A DNA stretch of 64,000 bases from positions 34,368 through 98,367 of the forward strand of contig CAJTRU010000006.1 of NCBI GenBank assembly GCA_910579085.1, written 5' to 3'. Of this stretch, positions 1-9,034 are shown piece after piece (position 1 is the stretch's first letter; each line of letters opens with the position of its first letter). The translations under genes and the position numbers were made by a program. This DNA is from an uncultured Lachnospiraceae bacterium. Its GTDB lineage: Bacteria > Bacillota > Clostridia > Lachnospirales > Lachnospiraceae. The notes beneath the pieces are model-generated. The model made no database searches and had not been told where the DNA came from. It saw only the letters and a program-made list of their open reading frames with translations.

Positions 1-1642
1 CATGGCCCTCTGAATTACGTGCCGCACGTCCTATAATCTGTACAAGGGATATTTCTGAACGCAGAAACCCTTCCTTATCTGCATCAAGTATGGCAACCAG
101 CGCAATCTCAGGAATATCCAGGCCTTCCCTTAAAAGGTTAATTCCAACCAGGACATCAAATACATCCATACGCATATCCCTTATAATTTCTGAACGCTCA
201 AGTGTATCTATATCCGAATGAAGATATTTAACCCTTATGCCAACTTCCTTAAGATAATCTGTTAAATCCTCCGCCATACGTTTTGTAAGCGTATTTACCA
301 TGACTTTATTACCACCACCAACGGTTTTCCTTATTTCAGACAGCAAGTCATCAATCTGCCCTTCCACTGGCCTTACAAATATTTCTGGGTCTAAAAGCCC
401 TGTCGGCCTTATAATCTGCTCCACCCTTGCAAGTTCATGTTCTTTTTCATAAACATTAGGAGTTGCAGATACAAACAGCATCTGGTTAATATGCTCCTCA
501 AATTCACCAAAGTTTAATGGCCTGTTATCAAGTGCAGACGGAAGCCTGAAACCATAGTTTACAAGTGTTGTTTTTCTTGACCTGTCACCTGCAAACATTC
601 CCCTTACCTGTGGTATTGTAATATGTGACTCATCAACTATAATCAGAAAATCATCTGGGAAATAATCCATAAGTGTATGTGGTGTTTCCCCTTCTTTTAA
701 GCCTGCCAGGTGTCTTGAATAGTTTTCTATTCCTGAGCAGAAACCCGTTTCCCTCATCATTTCTATATCAAAATTAGTTCTTTCTGCAATCCTTTGCGCT
801 TCTAACAGCTTGTCTGAACCTTTAAAGAAACGTACCCTTTCTTCAAGTTCTGTTTCAATTTCACGTATTGCCCTTTCCATAGCTTCATGGTCTACTACAT
901 AGTGTGATGCAGGAAATACAACCATATGCCCAAGTTCTGCTTTAACTTCACCTGTAAGCACATCTATTTCCGTAATTCTCTCAACTTCATCACCAAAAAA
1001 TTCAACCCTTAATGCCTTATCAGACTCTGAAACCGGAAATATCTCCAGTACATCACCATGCGCCCGGAAAGTACCACGCTGGAAATCCATCTCATTACGG
1101 TTATACTGTATATCAACAAGCCTGCGCATAACTTCATCCCTGTCCTTTATCATCCCTGGCCTTAATGAAACAGTCATATTCTGGTAATCAACAGGACTTC
1201 CAAGACCATATATGCATGAAACGCTTGCAACTATAATTACATCATTTCTTTCTGTAAGGGCTGCTGTCGCTGAATGTCTTAGTTTATCTATCTCATCATT
1301 GATAGAAGAGTCCTTTTCTATATATGTGTCAGAAGAAGGAACATATGCTTCTGGCTGGTAATAATCATAATATGACACAAAATACTCCACTGCATTATCA
1401 GGAAACATCTCCTTAAATTCCCCATATAACTGGGCTGCCAGTGTCTTATTATGTGCTATAACGAGAGTGGGTTTCTGTAATTCCTGAATGACATTCGACA
1501 TTGTAAATGTCTTGCCGGAACCCGTAACCCCTAGTAAAGTCTGGAATTGATTGCCCTCTTTGAAGCCTTTCACCAGCTCTGCGATTGCCTGTGGCTGGTC
1601 GCCTGTGGGCTTGTATGGAGCCTTTAAAACAAATTTATTCAT
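1..1642 (-). CDS. uvrB: UvrABC excinuclease subunit B (partial, C-terminus off window)
   Basis: The damage-verifying helicase-like subunit of nucleotide excision repair; it loads onto lesions with UvrA and then recruits UvrC. About 547 codons are present and the last 110 or so (including the UvrC-binding tail) lie beyond position 1. Visible signatures are the Walker A segment [10 protein letters not shown] near residue 40, the beta-hairpin region [12 protein letters not shown] near residue 95, the DESH box, and late helicase motifs ending REGLDIPE and QIIGRAARN. The ATG at 1642 is preceded by GGAGG with 6-nt spacing. It is transcribed toward the left edge, so any partner such as uvrA would lie outside. 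Confidence 0.97.
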   Translation of the reverse strand, partial: MNKFVLKAPYKPTGDQPQAIAELVKGFKEGNQFQTLLGVTGSGKTFTMSNVIQELQKPTLVIAHNKTLAAQLYGEFKEMFPDNAVEYFVSYYDYYQPEAYVPSSDTYIEKDSSINDEIDKLRHSATAALTERNDVIIVASVSCIYGLGSPVDYQNMTVSLRPGMIKDRDEVMRRLVDIQYNRNEMDFQRGTFRAHGDVLEIFPVSESDKALRVEFFGDEVERITEIDVLTGEVKAELGHMVVFPASHYVVDHEAMERAIREIETELEERVRFFKGSDKLLEAQRIAERTNFDIEMMRETGFCSGIENYSRHLAGLKEGETPHTLMDYFPDDFLIIVDESHITIPQVRGMFAGDRSRKTTLVNYGFRLPSALDNRPLNFGEFEEHINQMLFVSATPNVYEKEHELARVEQIIRPTGLLDPEIFVRPVEGQIDDLLSEIRKTVGGGNKVMVNTLTKRMAEDLTDYLKEVGIRVKYLHSDIDTLERSEIIRDMRMDVFDVLVGINLLREGLDIPEIALVAILDADKEGFLRSEISLVQIIGRAARNSEGH

Positions 1643-1687
1643 AGCAATACCTCCGCATCGTGATTTTCACCATAATTCTCAAGACTA

Positions 1688-2734
1688 TTACGAATTTTTA
1701 TTTTTACTAACATCGTCTTCCTCTATTTCTAATAGCATCCGGTCAAAATCACTCTGATACATCCGATCCTGCTTTACCCGATATTTCTCAAATTCGCTTA
1801 GTGCATGCTGCTCTGCTATTTTAGCAGAAATAGTTCCTGCATGTGTCAAAATTTCCTTTTTTGACAACTTTAAAATCCCCTCAAACTGTTCCGCCCAATC
1901 TTCCATCGTCATGGGAATCTGTTCTTTTGCACGCAGTTCTGCAAGATCTAAATAGGCATTGACAATTCTTGCCATCGCTGATAACTCTTCCTCAGTCAGA
2001 TAGTTTTTCGCCACAACAACATCAAACCTCTGAATCTTTCCATTTGGCGAATCTTTCCACGTCTGGAGTCCCATATGTTCTTTCTCACTATCCGCTCTAT
2101 GATAAATCACCTCTGCCGCTGTTTCCCCATGAATTGCCCAGTGCAGCTGATTCTGCACTTTCGCAAAAAACTGTCTGGTAGTCTGCGCTTTGGAATCATA
2201 GTCAATGCTTGTAGCGTATATATCAGTAACTTTCTGATAAAATCTTCTTTCAGATAACCGAATCTCCCGAATTCTTTGTAACTGTTCTTCAAAATAGTCT
2301 TTCGTCAAAACAGTTCCAAAATTTTTCAGGCGTTCATCGTCCATTGCAAATCCTTTAACCGTAAATTCCTCTATAACTCCATTTGCCCACTTTCGGAATT
2401 GAACTGCCCTCGCAGAATCAACTTTATTTCCTACAGCAATGATGGCTTTCAAATTATAATGATTTGTATTATAACATTTTCCATCGGATGCAGTTATTCG
2501 AAATTTTCGAATAACTGCATCTTCTTCCAATTCACCATCCGCAAAGATTTTCTTCAAATGATAATTAATGGTATGCGTTTCCACATTATAAAGCAAACCC
2601 ATTGTTTTCTGAGTAAGCCATACATTCTCCTCAAAATAAATTGCATTCACATCACTTTCACCAGTAGCTGTGATAAATGTCAAATATTCTGCTGCTGAAG
2701 AACGTATGATAGATATTTCCTTTTTCTTTTTCAA
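1688..2734 (-). CDS. RhuM-family (virulence RhuM-like) protein
   Basis: A 348-residue protein of the RhuM family, named from a Salmonella pathogenicity-island gene and common in mobile and defence islands; its biochemical role is not settled. The N-terminal third has the family pattern: an entry into a winged-helix-like segment (VWLTQKTMGLLYNVETHTIN), then ITASDGKCYNTNHYNLKAII and the QFRKWAN motif near residue 115. No membrane segment is seen. The start is TTG at 2734 after AGAGGGA. It lies beside type III restriction genes, but with its own promoter, so it is probably an independent cargo gene of the island rather than a subunit. Confidence 0.85.
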   Translation of the reverse strand: MKKKKEISIIRSSAAEYLTFITATGESDVNAIYFEENVWLTQKTMGLLYNVETHTINYHLKKIFADGELEEDAVIRKFRITASDGKCYNTNHYNLKAIIAVGNKVDSARAVQFRKWANGVIEEFTVKGFAMDDERLKNFGTVLTKDYFEEQLQRIREIRLSERRFYQKVTDIYATSIDYDSKAQTTRQFFAKVQNQLHWAIHGETAAEVIYHRADSEKEHMGLQTWKDSPNGKIQRFDVVVAKNYLTEEELSAMARIVNAYLDLAELRAKEQIPMTMEDWAEQFEGILKLSKKEILTHAGTISAKIAEQHALSEFEKYRVKQDRMYQSDFDRMLLEIEEDDVSKNKNS

Positions 2735-2928
2735 TGATTTGTCCCTCTTAAAATTAAAGTTTCACTATACATGTGTAGCGAATTTCCACTGCAAAAAGCC
2801 ACAAATTCCATTTGTCCGTCTAATACCGCCTCCAAAAGCCGTAATAAAAAGGTCTTCCTATTTATCTTATTATTACACCACAATCCAATATAAAACCATA
2901 TGGGTTGCATGTAACAAAAACTTTTTAT

Positions 2929-2957
2929 AGTATAACATAAATACACTTGTTTGTCCA
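2929..2957 (-). promoter_or_regulatory. Sigma-A-like promoter of the RhuM gene
   Basis: On the minus strand TGGACA (2957-2952) and TATACT (2934-2929) are separated by 17 nt, a near-consensus housekeeping promoter. It would give a leader of about 190 nt before the RhuM start; I see no clear structure in that leader. Confidence 0.55.
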
Positions 2958-2988
2958 CCGTTTTGCGAACATTTGTTCCTGTATTTAT

Positions 2989-3096
2989 TCATATAATTTT
3001 ACTTGCAGTTTTTATAAAAAATCTAAGATTCTGCTCCCAGATTTGTCTATTCCCTTTCATGGTTTTACCATCTATACATACAATTCCAAAGCCCCT
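2989..3096 (-). pseudogene. Fragment of an ISAs1/H-repeat-type transposase
   Basis: Reading the minus strand from 3096 gives about 35 codons with no start codon, containing GIVCIDGKTMKGNRQ. The IDGKT(M/L)(K/R)G(N/S) pattern is the conserved start of the catalytic domain of ISAs1/H-repeat-associated transposases. Nothing else of the transposase was recognised on either side, so this is a remnant. It abuts the broken PC4-like gene directly and probably marks the insertion or deletion that truncated it. Identification rests on one short motif. Confidence 0.42.
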
Positions 3097-3164
3097 CACC
3101 ACTGTCCAGCACTTTCTGAAAGGACACCTATCTGCTCTATTATTTCATATTTAATATCTGCCAT
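3096..3164 (-). pseudogene. Truncated PC4/YdbC-type single-stranded DNA-binding protein
   Basis: A 22-codon reading frame starts at ATG 3164, two bases after the res stop, with its AAGGAGG inside the end of res, so it would be translationally coupled. It reads MADIKYEIIEQIGVLSES and then AGQW before a TGA. This matches the N-terminus of the YdbC family (PC4/p15-like ssDNA-binding proteins, usually about 70 residues, with EIIEE(L/I)xVLSExAKGW). The remaining two thirds are replaced by transposase-like sequence. An intact relative was probably the last gene of the restriction operon. Family call is from memory of the N-terminal pattern. Confidence 0.6.
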
Positions 3165-3166
3165 AT

Positions 3167-6100
3167 TTATAAATCCTCCTTATTAGAATCAGTAACACCA
3201 AACTTATCCATGAAGTCCTCATAACCATTTATCCAGTCAAACTTCGTATCATTTGATACTGCCTGGAAATGAAGCTCTCCGCAATGAATTTTGTTTCTTT
3301 CAACCTCTGTAAGACCAGCCCATGTCTTTCCAGCTTTTGTTTCTACTATAAAATAAATGCCAATGGATGGGTCTTTCAACGACTCCTTACGGCATACTAC
3401 CGCCCAGTCAGGACTATAATTTCCATATGGTGTATCAATTACAAATCCACCTTTTTTCAACTTGGTAAAAAGTAACACATTTTCATTATTCTCCAGTTTA
3501 TGGGCAAACTTTGACTCACCTTCACTATCAAGCTTGTAATATTCATTCATAGCAGGACTTCTATCAGATTTTGCTTTGAACACTCTCCATTCCTGTTCAA
3601 AATCTGCCTCCGTAATTGTATCTGTTTCAAAAATATTCCGCTCATCTAATTCATAGCCATTTACCACTTCATAAGAAGTAATATTAGAAGCCTTTGTATC
3701 ATTTAGAATTCCTTTGATTAACTGGGTTACATCATCCAAAATATCCTGGTTGTCCAGCAACTCACGTTTGGTAACTCCATTTAAAATTTTGAAAATAGCA
3801 AGCCTTGGCAACATCGTATGATGCATTATAAAGTTTGCAATTTCAAAATCAGATTTTGGCTCAGAGCTGGTTTCTACTTCCAGTTCCTTATCATCATAGG
3901 CAGCCTCTTCCATTACAAACATCTGTGATGTATTGAATTTAGCTCTGCCTGTTTTAACCTTATATTCATTCTTTGCTTTCTTAAATAGCAATGACTGGTT
4001 AATCTGTAAAATACATTCACCTATAAACTCATCCTTGTCAATCTTGAATTTATAAATAGAACGTTGTGTCAAGTTTTTGCGAAGTCCTGAATATATCTTT
4101 TCAAACTCACCTTGCGTCACATAGGCTCTTATTTCATTTTCATACGATGCATTATCACCATTTACAATTTCAATCTTTCTTGTACCCTTCTGTACCATCA
4201 GTTCTTTAAATTGCATTTTAATGACCTGGGCGTGCTCATTCAGTGTATCATCAACAAACACCATATTGTCTAAAGTCCTGGTAATCTGTTGTGGAGAACC
4301 CTTTAAAATATTGTCTGGATTCATTACCCCGGCAGATACAAGTTCTTCTTTTAACGTATCCACCAGCTTTGGGCTGATTTTCTCTTCTGGAATTCCTGCT
4401 GACTTTAAAGTTTCAATCAATATACTGGCAGTAACCTCATCCTTGACAAAATGCATATTATCATTGAAATCCTTCTGAAGTGCAGATGCAAAATGGTCGT
4501 AATAATCATTTGCAATCACTGTTAGTTCATTAATTCTTCTATCAATACAGCGGTTACCTGTATTATCAACTGGCAGTCTTAACCCTCTGCCAATCTCCTG
4601 TTTCTTTGCAATATCAGAACCGCCAGCCTTCAATGTACAAAGAGTAAATACATTAGGGTTATCCCACCCTTCCCTAAGAGCAGAATGTGAAAAGATAAAT
4701 GCAAGTGGCTCTTCAAAAGAAATCAGTTCATCTTTCTTTTCAAGAATAAGACTAATACCCCTGTCTATATCCTCTTGGGATTTTGCTTTAAGTTTCACAT
4801 AATTATCATCTACAGAAGAATCCCAGCCTTCAACATCTACTGCATTATTCTTCTTATCCCTGGCAAAATATCCCTCCCTTACAGCTTGCACGTTCATATA
4901 GTCTGGAAAATATTCTTTGTTCTGTTCCAGCTCATGTGTATGAGTAGTTACATACTTTTTGTACTCCTCATCAAAAATACGCAGATACTCACCTCTTCCA
5001 TCAGGAACAGAGCCATCACGCACTTTATCTACTGCATCAATAAAAAATAACGTCAAAGCCTTGATTTTCCTGCCTGAGCGGATAATGTTGAGCTGTTTGG
5101 CAAAATGGTTCTGTACCGCCAGTCTTATCTGGATACGCACAGCCTCATTCTTCTCTATCTCATGGTTACTGTGCCCAGGCTCAAGACCAAAAAACCCATC
5201 CTTTGTTGCAACTGATAATGGCTTTAATTTATGTGGCTCTTCTGCAATACGGTAATCTTTGTATTGTGCCAGCCCACCAGACAACTCTTCAAGTGATGCC
5301 CCACCTCCTACATTGAAATTCTTAAATCTGATTGTCCCGCCTTGGTCTTGTGAAAATATTTCAATCTTCGCTTTCAAATCAGAAGTAAATGCAATGTATC
5401 TGACATATGGGTAATCCTTTGGAATAATACCATATACTGTCTTAACCACAATCTTTTTAACCAAATCCTTCTGATATGCCGCATAGGAATCCAGCTTATA
5501 AATCTGGTTGTATAACTGTTTATGTGTAGCAGAATAACGCAAAGTAAAAAGAGGCTTTAATTCTTCGATAGCAGCCAATGACTTTGACTTTTTCTTTGTA
5601 GTACCTTCAATCCTCTGAGGTTCATCTATAATCACAATTGGTTTTATGTATTTAATATCTTCCCAAAGGTTCTGGCCATATTCATCCTCCTTACGGATTT
5701 TATTTGTATCCTTATTAAATGCCTGGATATTTAGAACACATATGCTTAAATCATTACTCTCTACCAGCTTTGAACTAATCTGCTTTGGATTGTTACTGTC
5801 ATAGATAAAGCTGTGCTTACCAATATCAATGTTATAAAGCCTCTTGAAATGGCCAGCCAGTTGCTCCATAGACTTCTCTACCCCTTTGCGGATTGCAATT
5901 GATGGAACTACTATCATAAACTTGCGGAATCCATATTCCTTATACAACTCAAGAATTGTACGCAGATACACATAAGTCTTACCTGTACCTGTTTCCATTT
6001 CAACCGTAAAATTATTACCATCAGCCAGAACATTATCAGCAAACAAATCATTAGATAACTGTACCTTACGCAAATTTTCAAGCAACCTGCTGCCTGTAAC

Positions 6101-6271
6101 AATGCCATTATTTCTGACTGGGTCGCCCTCACCTATTTTACGAATACGGGCCGGTCTGTAAATACCATCTACATGTCTTGACAGGCCTCTGAACAATTCC
6201 ACAACAGAATGGATTGCTTGCATCTGGTAATCAAGGTCATCCTCAAACTGGAATGTAATACGCTTTGCCAT
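3167..6271 (-). CDS. Type III restriction-modification system, restriction subunit Res
   Basis: A 1034-residue ATP-dependent translocase and endonuclease that cuts DNA only in complex with the Mod subunit. A superfamily 2 helicase core begins with Walker A METGTGKTYV near residue 93, followed by IDEPQ near 215 and late motifs including SALREGWDNPNVF and EIGRGLRLPV. The C-terminus carries a PD-(D/E)XK nuclease signature, YSPDWAVV followed by FIVETKAG, within the last 90 residues. The start has GGGAGGAG upstream and lies 14 nt after the ancestral stop of mod. Length and domain order are normal for the family and I see no disruption. With a damaged Mod next door its activity is doubtful. Confidence 0.93.
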   Translation of the reverse strand: MAKRITFQFEDDLDYQMQAIHSVVELFRGLSRHVDGIYRPARIRKIGEGDPVRNNGIVTGSRLLENLRKVQLSNDLFADNVLADGNNFTVEMETGTGKTYVYLRTILELYKEYGFRKFMIVVPSIAIRKGVEKSMEQLAGHFKRLYNIDIGKHSFIYDSNNPKQISSKLVESNDLSICVLNIQAFNKDTNKIRKEDEYGQNLWEDIKYIKPIVIIDEPQRIEGTTKKKSKSLAAIEELKPLFTLRYSATHKQLYNQIYKLDSYAAYQKDLVKKIVVKTVYGIIPKDYPYVRYIAFTSDLKAKIEIFSQDQGGTIRFKNFNVGGGASLEELSGGLAQYKDYRIAEEPHKLKPLSVATKDGFFGLEPGHSNHEIEKNEAVRIQIRLAVQNHFAKQLNIIRSGRKIKALTLFFIDAVDKVRDGSVPDGRGEYLRIFDEEYKKYVTTHTHELEQNKEYFPDYMNVQAVREGYFARDKKNNAVDVEGWDSSVDDNYVKLKAKSQEDIDRGISLILEKKDELISFEEPLAFIFSHSALREGWDNPNVFTLCTLKAGGSDIAKKQEIGRGLRLPVDNTGNRCIDRRINELTVIANDYYDHFASALQKDFNDNMHFVKDEVTASILIETLKSAGIPEEKISPKLVDTLKEELVSAGVMNPDNILKGSPQQITRTLDNMVFVDDTLNEHAQVIKMQFKELMVQKGTRKIEIVNGDNASYENEIRAYVTQGEFEKIYSGLRKNLTQRSIYKFKIDKDEFIGECILQINQSLLFKKAKNEYKVKTGRAKFNTSQMFVMEEAAYDDKELEVETSSEPKSDFEIANFIMHHTMLPRLAIFKILNGVTKRELLDNQDILDDVTQLIKGILNDTKASNITSYEVVNGYELDERNIFETDTITEADFEQEWRVFKAKSDRSPAMNEYYKLDSEGESKFAHKLENNENVLLFTKLKKGGFVIDTPYGNYSPDWAVVCRKESLKDPSIGIYFIVETKAGKTWAGLTEVERNKIHCGELHFQAVSNDTKFDWINGYEDFMDKFGVTDSNKEDL

Positions 6272-6285
6272 AATTCCACTCCTCC

Positions 6286-8271
6286 CTAAATAAACTCTAC
6301 TGTATATGCTGGCTGGTTTGTTCCTGCATTCTTCTCAACCAGAGCTTTAAGTCTTCTAAATGTCTCATCCTTTAAAGCAATGTCATCCCTGAACGCAGAA
6401 TCCCTAAAAATAAATTTGATTGGCAACGGGTCAATCTCTGCAAGTTTTGAAACAAGTTCCTCTGTAATCTCCGTTTCCAGACAAACCAGTTAACTGCTTG
6501 CATAAAGGTATGTACGGCTGCCAATATCTGATAACTGCTCTAAAGTCTCAGAAAGAGCAACATCACGCTGGCGGAGCATTAACTCATAGACAATATCTAC
6601 ATCATTTGCACCTGGCATAAAATCAACAAGGTCTGGAGCAAACTACAACTGATTGATATCAAGCTGTCCCATATCCGTAAGAGAATTCCATTTGATATTT
6701 GTGTTGGCAGTTCTAAATACTTTAAAGCCAATGTCAATGTCTGCATCTGGATGCTCTGACTTTATTTTGTCACCTGCTCTGCGGATACGCTCAATTCCAG
6801 CCTCACATATTGTATCAAACCCTTTATTATATAATGCTGTTCCCTCTTCACACTTTTCTGGAATCTGAATCATAATATATTTTCTTTTACCATTGTCGCT
6901 ATAATTGGATTCCATTACAGCATGAGCAACCGTACAAGAGCCTGAAAAAAAATCTAAAATAATATCATTATCTTTTGTAAATGACAATATATGTTCCTTG
7001 CATACATCAACAACTTTCGGAGTATCAAACGGCACACCTAATTTATCTAATAATGCCGTATCACTTCCGCCATAATAAATAAGTGATGGAATATTTTCAT
7101 ATAAGTTTTCTTCTAATAGATATTTTCTTCCAGGTTGTGTAGTTTCATCCTTTCCAAAAACAACTAAATTCTTACTAAGTAATTCTTTCATTGTTGAAGA
7201 AGGATTTCTCCATCCCCTATCTGGCACTGGACAAATTTTTCCTGTCATAGGATGAAGCAATGGAACAAAATAGTCATCTGGAGCTGTTTTCTTATTGGGC
7301 CATGCCATTGAAACTGCCCGATACAACCTTCCTTCTTCATCTATTTTCTTATAGGCTTTTTCTCCACCACTCAAATTTATTTGCTTATTCACCCATTGTG
7401 CAAATTCTTTGTTTGCATCTTCTAAAGAATAATTATCACTAATTTTACTAAACAGAGTTCTTGCTCTACTTATCATCATTTGAGCATTTTTTTTAGGTCT
7501 TTGCATAGAACAATTTTCCAAAAAACTCACCTTATTTTTCGCATATACTAATATGTATTCATGCTGATATGATACCCCTCTAGCATCACCCTTTGGATTT
7601 CTCTTATCCCAAATAATCGTGCCTAAATCGTTTTGTTCCCCGAATATTTCAACACACAGTTTTTGTAAATTAGTTATTTCGTTTTCATCCATATTTATTA
7701 ATATAATACCATTATCTTGCAATAGTTCCCTTGCAAGTTTTAACCTTGAATATATCATAGAAAGCCAATTTGCGTGAAATTTATTACCAGAATCTCTATT
7801 TATGGTAAAACGTTCCCCCAATATATCTATATTTTCTTCTGCAACATCTGCTTCTTCCTGCGACATAATAAATGAATCATTATACACAAAATCACTGCCC
7901 GTATTATATGGCGGGTCTATATAAATCATCTTGATAGCACCATAATAATTCTGTCTAAGCATTTTTAAAACTTCCAGATTATCTCCTTCAATATAGAGAT
8001 TTTCCGTAGTATCTGCATTTTTACTATCTTCTGGAATGAATTTCAATGTTCTTCCGATGACATCTTCCTGGGCAATCTTTTTTGCATTCTTTTTTCCAGC
8101 CCAGGTAAGTTCATATTTTTCACTGCCAGCTTCTTCAAATTGCCCTAATTCCTCTTTTAATGCTTCAAAGTCAACCTCTCCATCCTTTACTACAGATGGA
8201 AATAACTGAGCCAGTTTTTTTACATTATCTCCAACAATATCATTAATCTGCTGTGGTACTTTGTTATCCAT
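6286..8271 (-). pseudogene. Type III R-M methyltransferase subunit Mod, interrupted by two in-frame stops
   Basis: The adenine-specific methyltransferase and target-recognition subunit of the type III system. The best start is ATG 8271 (AGGAGG 9 nt upstream), giving MDNKVPQQIND. Beta-class motif order is clear: DPPYNTG near residue 115, a long target-recognition region, then DIILDFFSGSCTVAHA near 440. A TAG at 6645-6643 ends the frame after 542 codons, but the same frame continues with family-like sequence (FAPDLVDFMPGANDVD, then SDIGSRTYLYASS), meets a TAA at 6492-6490, and continues to a natural end, YTVEFI plus TAG at 6288-6286. Undisrupted length would be about 661 residues, typical for Mod. 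Two point nonsense mutations, with no frameshift, are the simplest reading. Confidence 0.88.
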
Positions 8272-8290
8272 AGCCTGTATCCTCCTATAC

Positions 8291-9004
8291 TTATTCACTA
8301 TCAAGTGCTTGTATTTTTGTCTTAATCTCTTTATTGAGTTTTATCCGTTCAGCATTGGTAACTGCTGTCTTTAATTTACCTCTGTACATCACTAACTCTA
8401 CATATTCCTGGCATAGCCAGGCAGTCCTTCGGGAATCATACCAACTATTACCATCGAGCAATTTATCTGTATGTTTATATGCTTTCTCATTAACAATCAT
8501 ATAAGCCTTATAGAACCACTCCTTGTAAAGCTGCACTTTATCAATCTTGTTCTTCAGTTTACTATAATCCATATATTCAAGAAGCCTGTCCCTGTTACTA
8601 TCTGGAACACCCAGCATATATTTATCTGTAAGCAAGGCCTGCCCAACTACAATCTGCATATCATCAGTCTGGCTAAGTCTCTTGACTGCCAATGAATACA
8701 CCTCATCTTTTGTGTCATGCATATGAAGCACACATAAAGGTTTTATAAGGTTCTGGTAAGTGACGGCAAGGAAATTTGTATCTTTGATATTTACCACTTC
8801 TATATCATAAAATTGTATGACCTGGCAGCGGTACTTCTCATTGTTTACTGATGGAATTTCTTCTCCAGCAATCTGATACTCCAGCCTTACAGACTTAACA
8901 GCATCTTTTATCCTCTTTTTATCATTAGGTTTTAAATTCTTTGGAATAAAATCCTTTAAAGCCACATTGACATCTATCCTGTATGTATCTGGTAAACCAA
9001 ACAT
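8291..9004 (-). CDS. DUF4391 domain-containing protein
   Basis: A 237-residue soluble protein of the DUF4391 family, whose members typically sit between a helicase and the methyltransferase in type III R-M-like loci; molecular role unknown. The N-terminal pattern FGLPDTYRIDVNVALKDFIPK fits the family; the C-terminal 100 residues are helical and charged. It starts at ATG 9004 after GGAGGTG, 30 nt downstream of the helicase stop, and ends 19 nt before the mod start, so all four genes look like one operon. No catalytic motif is apparent to me. Family assignment is from the sequence pattern plus context. Confidence 0.75.
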   Translation of the reverse strand: MFGLPDTYRIDVNVALKDFIPKNLKPNDKKRIKDAVKSVRLEYQIAGEEIPSVNNEKYRCQVIQFYDIEVVNIKDTNFLAVTYQNLIKPLCVLHMHDTKDEVYSLAVKRLSQTDDMQIVVGQALLTDKYMLGVPDSNRDRLLEYMDYSKLKNKIDKVQLYKEWFYKAYMIVNEKAYKHTDKLLDGNSWYDSRRTAWLCQEYVELVMYRGKLKTAVTNAERIKLNKEIKTKIQALDSE

Positions 9005-9034
9005 ACAGTATCACCTCCAATACTTATGCATTTT

